Assembly (NCBI GenBank): GCA_903926465.1
Contig: CAIYJE010000095.1
Location: 35,521 to 99,520, forward strand
DNA length: 64,000 bases
Reading direction: 5' to 3'
Origin: an uncultured Planctomycetales bacterium
Lineage (GTDB): Bacteria; Planctomycetota; Planctomycetia; Isosphaerales; Isosphaeraceae
Part shown: in pieces, positions 19,966-27,373 of the stretch
Layout: each line of letters opens with the position of its first letter
Numbering within the stretch: position 1 is the stretch's first letter
Notes under the pieces: generated by a model
What the model saw: only the letters and a program-made list of their open reading frames with translations
Told to the model about the DNA's origin: nothing
Database searches by the model: none
Position numbers and translations under genes: made by a program

Positions 19966-21120
19966 TTAGCGAGGACTTGCAATCTGGCTGGCGATTCTTG
20001 CCAGTTCTCGGGTGATACTTGAAAAGCGGCTGATCTGCTTGAGCGGAACGCCACGATTTCTTGAAGCGTTTACCTGTGCCGGGGAATTCACAAGTACACC
20101 TGTGGGACTCATTCCAAGCGCATCTGCTGCCGATCGAGAGTCCAGTGTTCCCCGTTCTCCTTGGCGATTGAAGATCAGCTTGATGCGTGAAGTGCTCACG
20201 CCTCGCTGGAGTAATTCGCCCAAAAGGCGTTGAGTGAGATGAATGCCAGGCACGTCGAGCCTGCAAACCACGAATACCGAATCTGAGATCCGGATCGCTT
20301 CCAGATTGCCGGTTGTCCGTTGGTTGGACAGGTCCAAGATCGAGTGCTGATAGGTCACCCGAAACAGAGTCATCAATTGGCGAACCTGTTCGGCCGAAAG
20401 CTCCGTCGATTGCAATGAGCCAGGCGCTTCAAGCAGAAGTTCCACTCCCGCGGAATGAGAGACCATTGCCTGGCGAACAAGTGTGGCGTCTAGAAGGTGA
20501 GACCGCCTCGCGATCGAGGACAAAGTCGAGTCAGGGTGTTGATCCAAGATCAAGGCAAGCTGCGGTGTAGACGCTCCGAGTTCGGTAAGGGAGACACGAC
20601 CTGGAGAACCACCGGCCAGCGCAAACGCCAGCCCAGCAGCAATTGTGGTCACGCCGGTCCCTGGCTGAGCCGAGAGAATACAGTGAAGTTGCCCCTGTGC
20701 ATAATTGGATTCGCGCCGCAAGGCGATCCGTTGAAATGTTTCGCCCAGGCGTTGCATCAACTGTTCGTTGTCTGTCTCATAGTTGATGTAATCCTCAGCG
20801 CCGTTGCGGAGCAAGTCGATCATGACCGACGATTCCGTATGCGGACCGACCACGATAGCAGGAATACCCAGGCGTGTGGCTTCGCTCAAGTAATGCCGGG
20901 CATTCTTCAGGGCTTCATGGCAGTAAAGGATCAACGCATCTGGTCGACTGGTCGCAAGTGCTCTGTTCAATTCCGAGAACGGGATACAACTGGCCGCTTC
21001 GCAACGAGCCCCCACGCCATGCAGTTTCTCACGGAGCGATAACAGCCCTATGTCTGATTCATGACCATACGCCACAATTAATTGCAACAGACTCGGTTCC
21101 GCAACAGCATCGGAAATCAT
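19966..21120 (-). CDS. tadZ: TadZ/CpaE pilus localisation ATPase, atypical Walker A
   Basis: 384 residues. Residues 1-140 form a receiver-like fold without a clear phosphoacceptor motif. The rest is a ParA/MinD-like domain beginning HCILSAQPGTGVTTIAAGLA. The loop has PGTGVTT where canonical proteins have KGGVGKTT, so both the signature Lys and the P-loop Lys are missing. Atypical TadZ proteins of this kind act as polar or scaffold factors for the Tad machine rather than strong ATPases. The ATG overlaps the tadG stop by four bases. Confidence 0.88.
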   Translation of the reverse strand: MISDAVAEPSLLQLIVAYGHESDIGLLSLREKLHGVGARCEAASCIPFSELNRALATSRPDALILYCHEALKNARHYLSEATRLGIPAIVVGPHTESSVMIDLLRNGAEDYINYETDNEQLMQRLGETFQRIALRRESNYAQGQLHCILSAQPGTGVTTIAAGLAFALAGGSPGRVSLTELGASTPQLALILDQHPDSTLSSIARRSHLLDATLVRQAMVSHSAGVELLLEAPGSLQSTELSAEQVRQLMTLFRVTYQHSILDLSNQRTTGNLEAIRISDSVFVVCRLDVPGIHLTQRLLGELLQRGVSTSRIKLIFNRQGERGTLDSRSAADALGMSPTGVLVNSPAQVNASRNRGVPLKQISRFSSITRELARIASQIASPR

Positions 21121-22319
21121 GGAAGCAACCGAACCTTTGCAACATAGGGGTTAAGTTGGACAGGTCCAAGTTCGCCTCTTTGCTTCGAACTCAGCTCTTT
21201 GCGTGTGATGGCGGTTGCTGACGAGAGCGAGGCCGGCTGGACCCTGATTCGTGTTGGCGACCCAAACTCAACCGCCACGATCCGGGCGGTCATAAAGCCA
21301 GTGATCTCTACTGGCGATCCGAGTTCCGTAGATTCAATGGTGAGCGGCCAGATTCGCGCCTGCCCACTGCCACCGACCTGCTCAAGTGATTGCAACAGGT
21401 GCTCACGCTGGTTCGTGAATTCCGAACTCGTCATGGTTTTCAGCCGGGCCTGGGGACCAGCCAGCAGAATTTGACCTCCAAGTGAGGCCAGAGACGGCCT
21501 GTCGAGTCCGTCCACGATCTGACTGGACGTTTCAGTTGGAACGGTACAGACCAGAGGGATGGTGTTTAACTGGATTGTCAGTGTGATTTCTGGAAGGCCG
21601 TCTCCGGCATTGGGGTGGAAGCGTCCTTCTACGCCATCGAAGGCATACGCATCTTGAATGTCGCCAGAGATCAAGGCTTCCCAGCTCAATGGGTCTTTAC
21701 CTGAAGGATCAGAACGTACAACCATGGGTACCATGGGAATATTCAGGCTTTGCTGGGGTCGGAAGCCTACGATTTCTCGATCAATCTGTGCCATACTTCG
21801 AACCGAGAGATCCAGAGGACCGAATAAGAAGAGTTCAGGCAAAACGAGATGGAGTCCGTTCCCAGTCGACCCGCGACGATAGCCGACGCCTTGCACCAGA
21901 TCTGGAATGGGCTGGGAACTCGGTGTGCCCTGCAACAGGCTTGATTCTTCGAAGAAAAGATCAACCGCCGCGATTTGTGAGGTAGCGTGCTGCGCCGGGG
22001 TGATCAGGTTATTTGCCACGGCATACTTTCGACCTTCTGCGCGGGCTCTCTCAATGAGATGAGTACGAACATGAGGGTCGTCAATCAGTTGCTGGTCATC
22101 CGTCAGGGCAAGCGCCGCAGCCAGTACCGAAGACTCACATGCCGAATGCATTTGACCGCGAATGGTATACAAGGCCGCGACATCAAGTGCCATCACCAGT
22201 GCAAGTAAAGCGAGTGCAAAGCACATCAGAAACAGCAGAGACATCGCGCCACGTCGATCCTCTTGGTGCGTGGAGAATTGGACGGTGTGACCTAGTTTTA
22301 AGTGATATCCCAGATTCAT
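21117..22319 (-). CDS. tadG: TadG-like minor pilin / pilus-anchoring protein
   Basis: 400 residues. A short basic leader ends in EDRRGAMSLLFLMCFALALLALVMALDVAAL, the Tad N-terminal segment of TadG-type proteins: a G before a long hydrophobic helix with no Glu. The TIRGQMHSACESSVLAAALALTDD motif follows, as in TadG/TadE-family exoproteins. The remaining 300 residues are a soluble, probably periplasmic domain. It probably anchors or initiates the pilus in the inner membrane. It is embedded between rcpC and tadZ in the same transcript. Confidence 0.83.
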   Translation of the reverse strand: MNLGYHLKLGHTVQFSTHQEDRRGAMSLLFLMCFALALLALVMALDVAALYTIRGQMHSACESSVLAAALALTDDQQLIDDPHVRTHLIERARAEGRKYAVANNLITPAQHATSQIAAVDLFFEESSLLQGTPSSQPIPDLVQGVGYRRGSTGNGLHLVLPELFLFGPLDLSVRSMAQIDREIVGFRPQQSLNIPMVPMVVRSDPSGKDPLSWEALISGDIQDAYAFDGVEGRFHPNAGDGLPEITLTIQLNTIPLVCTVPTETSSQIVDGLDRPSLASLGGQILLAGPQARLKTMTSSEFTNQREHLLQSLEQVGGSGQARIWPLTIESTELGSPVEITGFMTARIVAVEFGSPTRIRVQPASLSSATAITRKELSSKQRGELGPVQLNPYVAKVRLLP

Positions 22320-22361
22320 ACAAAAGGTTTCGGCAAAGGTGGAAGCAATGGGAACGCAAGG

Positions 22362-23573
22362 TTAATGATCCGACCCCGTGCGCACGGCCGCAGCCGCCGG
22401 CCTGAGGCCCGGCTGCTTGCTTATGGTTGGAGGGGTCGGCTTGCGAAATTGAAATTCGGTTCCGGAAGAATCCAGGGATGGATCTTTTGAGGATGTGGCC
22501 GGATTCAAATTCGCAGGATTGCCCTCCAAATCTGCCCGACTTTCACGACTAGCCTTCCGATTGGATGCCATATTCGTAAGCCGTCGCTCTGACGAAAACA
22601 CCATATCATCCTGGCGACGAGTTCCATGATACTGCTCAATTCGAGTGATTTTAGGAGCAGGCGCGGGCTCGATGGCTTGAGGGGCCAGATTGAAGATCTC
22701 CTGGAGATTGCGATCACGAATGGGCTCTCCACTCGTCACAAAGTTCTCAACAATCTGCTGCTCTTTTTTGTAGGCCGCACTCGAAGGATCGATGAATGAG
22801 ACCCGGTGATGCTCAGGGCTCACAGGTTCGTCTTGCTGCGCGGCTTCCATTGCCTGATTTCTTGCAGACTCCAGTTCCTTGGCTTCGCTCTCTGGAATTG
22901 CGACCAGGCTAAATTCACCCTGATCTCGCGCAAAATCACAAACCGCTGCACGATATTCATTAGTCTCTATGGTAAAAGGGACAGGCTTATCTGCCGGTAA
23001 GGCGCTATAAATGGGGCGTAATGTATTTCGCTTGAGAATGATCCGCGCATTGGGTACCAGCAGTACTCGCTGTGGACTATCCTTCAAGCCTGGTCCGGTG
23101 ATAACCGTTGAAAAATAGACATTGACCCAATCCCCCACCCGCAAAAGGCCTCCTGTCGAATCTTCGAGCTGGACCGAGAGACTGACCGGACGCATATGCG
23201 GTGCAAGGCGTTCGGGAATTCCCTCAGGATTCTCAAACGGCTCAAGTTGATCCGTGCGGATCGGGGTATCGGCCAGAATATTTTCGCCGGCAATTCGAAG
23301 GTAGACCGCCGACTCAATGGGCGGCAAATAATGATCCGTAAACCGTAGGTATTCACTTCGCTCTGTTGGCTTGAGCGTTCGAACCATCACTTGACGGGGC
23401 TCGATCAGATTCCCCTTCAAGATGTTCTGGTTCGCAACTAAGACTTTGACCGTCGGTTCCTCGGTGCCCGGCGCAGCTGGTGATCGGAATCGGTTCAATA
23501 GCCTGAAGGAAGAGACTCCAGCCAGTCCGATAACCGTCGTGACAAGCAACGCAAGAATGGTACTGGATCTCAT
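22362..23573 (-). CDS. rcpC: Flp pilus assembly protein RcpC/CpaB
   Basis: 403 residues. An N-terminal membrane anchor (ILALLVTTVIGLAGVSSF) is followed by a SAF domain (VKVLVANQNILKGNLIEPRQV) and the RcpC region with LSVQLEDSTGGLLRVGDWVNVYF. In Tad systems this periplasmic protein works with the secretin, possibly by binding peptidoglycan. The last 130 residues are polar, low-complexity and longer than in standard CpaB proteins. It lies 42 bp before tadG. Confidence 0.92.
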   Translation of the reverse strand: MRSSTILALLVTTVIGLAGVSSFRLLNRFRSPAAPGTEEPTVKVLVANQNILKGNLIEPRQVMVRTLKPTERSEYLRFTDHYLPPIESAVYLRIAGENILADTPIRTDQLEPFENPEGIPERLAPHMRPVSLSVQLEDSTGGLLRVGDWVNVYFSTVITGPGLKDSPQRVLLVPNARIILKRNTLRPIYSALPADKPVPFTIETNEYRAAVCDFARDQGEFSLVAIPESEAKELESARNQAMEAAQQDEPVSPEHHRVSFIDPSSAAYKKEQQIVENFVTSGEPIRDRNLQEIFNLAPQAIEPAPAPKITRIEQYHGTRRQDDMVFSSERRLTNMASNRKASRESRADLEGNPANLNPATSSKDPSLDSSGTEFQFRKPTPPTISKQPGLRPAAAAVRTGSDH

Positions 23574-23648
23574 GATTTACATTCGTTATGCGTCTGGTGA
23601 TTCATGCAGGGTCTATGAAGAGAGTGAAGGTCGTTTTGAGCAGCTCAA

Positions 23649-24098
23649 TTATTCACGTCGCATCACGCTTCTTACGAAACTCATCTGCTCTCCAAGACCC
23701 AAGAGATTCAGCGCCAGTCCGCTGAGCTGTTTGGACTTGAGCCCCACAACCACTTCGATCATGTCGCCAGATCGTGACTCGCTCAAACCAGAGGGAGTGA
23801 TGATATCCAAAGCCAGATCGTCTGCAGTCTGGAGACCAAGGACCTGCATCACAACTCGATGAACCGCTTCAGGATTTCCAGTCAGTGCTGCAATCCGTAC
23901 ACCCTCGTGCCCGGCTGTTGCCAGTTTCTGTTTGCCATGCAAAAGCAGGCCTAGCTCCAGCAATGCAAAAACGATCAGAATCACCAATGGTAAAACCAGT
24001 AGCAATTCCGCCGTAAGAATAAAGCCTTTGCGCGAAGCGCTAGGCCGCTTTCCTGGCCTTGTTCGCCTGCCACCATGGTTTTCTTTCTGAACGTCCAC
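23649..24098 (-). CDS. tadE: TadE-like pseudopilin
   Basis: 149 residues from a GTG start that has AAGGGC eight bases upstream. An open frame continues to 24239, but the extra 47 residues are unlike the family and carry no ribosome site. A basic leader ends RKGFILTAELLLVLPLVILIV, the prepilin-type motif of TadE proteins, in which Glu is at +6 after the Gly rather than +5. TadE-type proteins are cleaved by the Tad peptidase and support pilus assembly. The domain after the helix is short (about 90 residues). It is the first gene of the tadE-rcpC-tadG-tadZ-tadA-tadB-tadC run. Confidence 0.8.
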   Translation of the reverse strand: MDVQKENHGGRRTRPGKRPSASRKGFILTAELLLVLPLVILIVFALLELGLLLHGKQKLATAGHEGVRIAALTGNPEAVHRVVMQVLGLQTADDLALDIITPSGLSESRSGDMIEVVVGLKSKQLSGLALNLLGLGEQMSFVRSVMRRE

Positions 24099-24881
24099 GT
24101 GTTGAGCCCTTAATGAGTTGGGGCTTCGCCCAGAACAAAGAACTCCAATGCCGTGATCAGATCCGAACGATAGCACGAAACAACGACGGGTCATGCCTTG
24201 ATGGTTGATCTTAACTCCGACAAGATCCATCAGAAGCAAAGGCTGTCGTCATTGAACGGCTCCGCCCCCCAGGTTTCAACTTATAGAAGTCAATCACTAA
24301 AAGCCGACCTGGGTAACTTCACAGCATCGCGGTCAAAGCCTCCAACTGCATCGCTGGAGTTCAGATTGTAACCAACATGACGATTGTCCGAAAACCGAGC
24401 AGGGGCTGCCTGATGCATTCCGACAACAAGCAACAGAACGGATCTCGGGTTGGGCCCAAATCCACTCTGCCGAATAATTCGAATCATCAATAGCAAGATC
24501 AAGGGGCATTGGTACTTCAGGCCCAAGATGATCGCAATCGGCCAACCATTCGACAACCCGTCAAGAGATGAATAAACCTGGAACCGAGCTTTTACCGGAC
24601 AAAAATTACGATGCGACTTCGATCGTTGGTCCACCAAACTCGATCTGGCAAGGGGCAACTCAATTCGGCCCAGACAAGTTCGACAAAGCCCGTTGAATCA
24701 TTTGAAGAAGACAATAACCACAGATAAGAGTCGGCAAATTTCAACTAGGCTTGCAGTACATATAAAATAAGAAGCGTGACGGAGAATCTCACCACGCTTC
24801 TAGTTCCAGTTCGATCGTCAGTGGAAATCGGCCGGGTGGAGCCGCCTGGTGAGGCAACTCCCCCCCCCCCCCCGAATTCAA
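24099..24881. other. Non-coding region between pilin 1 and tadE
   Basis: 783 bases. The 14-base C run at 24860-24873 is the main feature. An open frame on the minus strand at 24290-24658 has unusual composition and no recognisable domain. The region probably holds the pilin transcript end and a promoter for tadE, but neither can be placed with confidence. Confidence 0.4.
24860..24873. repeat. C14 homopolymer (G14 on the pilin strand)
   Basis: Fourteen consecutive Cs start eight bases beyond the pilin 1 stop codon. Such tracts are prone to slippage and to sequencing error. It lies outside the reading frame, so an on/off switch of the pilin protein is not expected. Confidence 0.85.
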
Positions 24882-25214
24882 TCAGTTTTGCGGATCGTCA
24901 AACACCGTCATGGGGGCGGCCGCAATGTTCTGAGTTGGCATCAAAGGGTAGATTTGGTTCAGGACATTTGTCCCGGCCGTACCTGCGAGCGCGCCGTTTT
25001 GAGAGTAATTCCCTTCAATACCAGGGAAGTAGTACGACACATTCAGATAGGTAATCGCCTGGGCCAGTTCGGAGAGCTTGGAAGACACAGCATTTCGAAC
25101 ATAAGACAGTCCAACAACCAAGCCGATCACAAGGATGGTTGCCACAAGCAGGAATTCCGTAGAAATCAGCGCTCCCCGGTCATCATTCCACAGTTTCTTG
25201 AACATCTGAGACAT
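24882..25214 (-). CDS. Flp-like pilin 1 (planctomycete type)
   Basis: 110 residues. An ATG at 25214 with CCAGGAG seven bases upstream was chosen over one at 25298. The N-terminus MSQMFKKLWNDDRG is a cleaved leader. It is followed by ALISTEFLLVATILVIGLVV, a hydrophobic helix with Glu at +6, not the classical +5 of G/xxxxE pilins. The remaining residues (SSKLSELAQAITYLNVSYYFPG) form a helix and a short Gly/Ala-rich head ending DDPQN. It is the likely major or minor pilin of the locus. Its C-terminus matches that of the second pilin 1.2 kb away. Confidence 0.8.
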   Translation of the reverse strand: MSQMFKKLWNDDRGALISTEFLLVATILVIGLVVGLSYVRNAVSSKLSELAQAITYLNVSYYFPGIEGNYSQNGALAGTAGTNVLNQIYPLMPTQNIAAAPMTVFDDPQN

Positions 25215-25672
25215 CGAAGGCTCCTGGTGACCGAATTCGGCTCGCCGTTGACGCAATGCAACCAGTCCGCATTTTTCCGCAACGTAAACGGGGCACATGA
25301 CTTTGAAATGACTGAAACTTGTCAGATTCCATGCACAGGAATCAGCAACGACGCTTTTGTTTCAAGATTCAGTCAATCGACGAAATAAAGATAACCAAAA
25401 GCATCACTGTTTTTCCAAAAAAAAATCGGATTAGTCGATAATTATCAACATAAAGCACCCAAGTCTTCTATTTGATCTAGCGTGCACAAATTGCCTTTGG
25501 TTACATACCACCTACCAGTGCAAAACTATCATAAATGGGCTTGATTACAGGATATTCTTGATCGCAATGAGCGATAGCTGCAGAGATTTAGCCTAATAAA
25601 GACGCCACACAAGAAAAGAAATGGCAATAGATGGCCGTTTCCAAGCTCGTCGTTTAAGCTTTGCCGAGGCGC
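25215..25672. other. AT-rich intergenic region upstream of pilin 1
   Basis: 458 bases, distinctly more AT-rich than the surroundings, including a run of A near 25418-25425 and a GATAATTATC palindrome at 25437-25446. This is the probable promoter region of pilin 1 on the minus strand. No consensus pair could be assigned. Confidence 0.5.
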
Positions 25673-26344
25673 CTATGACTGCCGGTGTACAGAATTTTGC
25701 GCAGGTTTGGATAAATTGCGATCGAACTCGGGTGGGTTGCTCGGCCTGGTGGAGATCAAGCTCCCACGCCATGCGACCAAAACGACGATCGCCGTCGAAA
25801 TTGTCAGGGGCAGAGAGTAACTCACCCGCGTCCCTCGAATGCTGCCGGGGTTCGTAACGGTCCGGTTCCTCTGGTTGCTGGAATTCACGGGGGCTTTGGC
25901 AATTCGGTAGACCAAAACCAGGAAGAGCCACATACAGACCAGTGCGAATGATAAGGCCAAGATCACCAGTGATAGCACAGGAGTTAACCAGGTGGACAGG
26001 GCGGTGAAGAGCTTGACATCGCCGCCGCCACAGACACCCAGCAACCATAAAATCAGAAAAGCCAAGAACGCCAGAACTCCGCTGGCAACCGCCAGCAATA
26101 CCGCATCCAGCGCACCCACGAATGGCCCTGGATTAGCCACAAGCCACACCGTCTGACCGTGCATCCCAAACCATGCACCTCTGACCGCACTCATGAAAAG
26201 CCCACCAAAGAGTAATCCGATCGAGATTGCCTTGGGAATCTGCAAAATTCGGCTATCGATGTAGGAGGCCAAACTCAGGCCCAGCATCAACAGTGCAAAG
26301 GTTATCCAGGCCAAGACGGGAGACGGAAATGCAACTTCTGTCAT
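25673..26344 (-). CDS. tadV: Prepilin peptidase TadV/CpaA
   Basis: 223 residues with about six hydrophobic segments. The first catalytic Asp is in ASYIDSRILQIP and the second in GVCGGGDVKLF (GxGD), the signature of type IV prepilin aspartyl peptidases. There is no methyltransferase domain, as in Tad peptidases. It should cleave the leader of the Flp-like pilins and the TadE protein. The C-terminal 60 residues after the last helix are polar and unusually long. The gene lies between the two pilin genes, 76 bp after pilin 2. Confidence 0.93.
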   Translation of the reverse strand: MTEVAFPSPVLAWITFALLMLGLSLASYIDSRILQIPKAISIGLLFGGLFMSAVRGAWFGMHGQTVWLVANPGPFVGALDAVLLAVASGVLAFLAFLILWLLGVCGGGDVKLFTALSTWLTPVLSLVILALSFALVCMWLFLVLVYRIAKAPVNSSNQRNRTVTNPGSIRGTRVSYSLPLTISTAIVVLVAWRGSLISTRPSNPPEFDRNLSKPAQNSVHRQS

Positions 26345-26420
26345 CTGCGAAAGACCACCTCGTTCGAACGTTGCTCAAACTCATCGCCATTGATTCCAAA
26401 CCGGCAGACTACCCCAGCCA

Positions 26421-26774
26421 TTAGTTTTGCGGGTCATCGGACACCATCACCGGTTCCACGGTCGGAGTGCCAGGTGGCATCATTGATCGAACCTTATTCT
26501 CAACGGCTGTTCCACCCGTACCGGTCAGGTACGCACTCTGGCCCTGGTGTGGGCCTCGATTCGAGAACATTCCTTTCAGACCAGGCAAGCTGTAAGAGAT
26601 ATTCAAAGACGAGAAAGAATGACTCAGTTCGGCGAGCTTGGAGGTTGATGCGGATCTGAGGGAACTCAAGCCGACCACAATACCAATGACGAGGAGGGTT
26701 GCCACCAGCAACGATTCCGTGGAAATGAGTGAACCTTCGTCATCATTCCAAACTTCAACAATAAGGCCATTCAC
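26421..26774 (-). CDS. Flp-like pilin 2 (paralogue of pilin 1)
   Basis: 117 residues from a GTG start with GGGAGA about ten bases upstream. The leader MNGLIVEVWNDDEG is followed by SLISTESLLVATLLVIGIVV, the same helix design as pilin 1 with Glu at +6. The proteins share the polar helix SKLAELSHSFSSLNISY and the tail DDPQN, but the head domain differs (a Gln/Gly/Thr-rich stretch here). The two pilins are probably products of local duplication followed by head-domain divergence. The gene is the first of the minus-strand Tad group and is divergent from the secretin gene. Confidence 0.78.
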   Translation of the reverse strand: MNGLIVEVWNDDEGSLISTESLLVATLLVIGIVVGLSSLRSASTSKLAELSHSFSSLNISYSLPGLKGMFSNRGPHQGQSAYLTGTGGTAVENKVRSMMPPGTPTVEPVMVSDDPQN

Positions 26775-27373
26775 GGAATCAATCTCCCTGGAAATATGCC
26801 AGAAAAGAATCGGATCGAATATCTTGAACGGCTTGGGGCAACCTCAGGAAAAACAAACCCAAAAAGGTGATCCAGAAGGCGTCGCTCCGTCCGACCGCTT
26901 GAAATCTGGATGGCCTCAAGCACAATCACTGACGAGCAAACGCACCAAGCCTGCGTGCGAACGTACCGATTTGCTGACGGCGCAGAATCTAGTAACGGGG
27001 AAACTCACCTGAACATAAGAAATATCGCTAGAGCTGCGGCAATCTACGCGATGGAATCGACAGGTGATGAATTAAACCTACGCGTGTGAATTCGATTGTG
27101 AGCTATTGAGGTTTTTTGGGATCTCGCGTCCGTGGTTTGCGGTTCCGGCGTGTATCGAGCACAAACGGCTAGACCGCCGGCGATTCTAGACAGGATTGAG
27201 CCACAGACATTCATGGCTTGACAGATTGACCCGGCTATTGATGATAGCCACACCAGTTCATGCCCAGATTGGACTCAGCTACGTAGGCTAGACGCAAAAT
27301 GATGTTGTGAAGGTCTGAATCGGTTCAAAGATGCACCGATTGACTGGTTCCCAAGATCCTGGCAAGGAAGCCA
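26775..27373. other. Intergenic region between divergent pilin 2 and secretin genes
   Basis: 599 bases holding promoters for both Tad arms. A TTGACA hexamer with a dyad just downstream lies at 27218-27249. Several open frames in this stretch have no recognisable features. Confidence 0.5.
27218..27249 (+). promoter_or_regulatory. Candidate secretin promoter with overlapping dyad
   Basis: A perfect -35-like TTGACA (27218-27223) is followed by GGCTAT-tgatg-ATAGCC (27233-27249), a 6-bp inverted repeat with a 5-base spacer in the place of the -10 region. The -10 itself is a poor match (TGATAG). The dyad is a possible operator. It lies 125 bp before the secretin start. Confidence 0.35.

Noticed and set aside
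24290..24658. Minus-strand open frame between pilin 1 and tadE
   Set aside because: Composition is unlike neighbouring genes, no domain is visible and no start signal is present.
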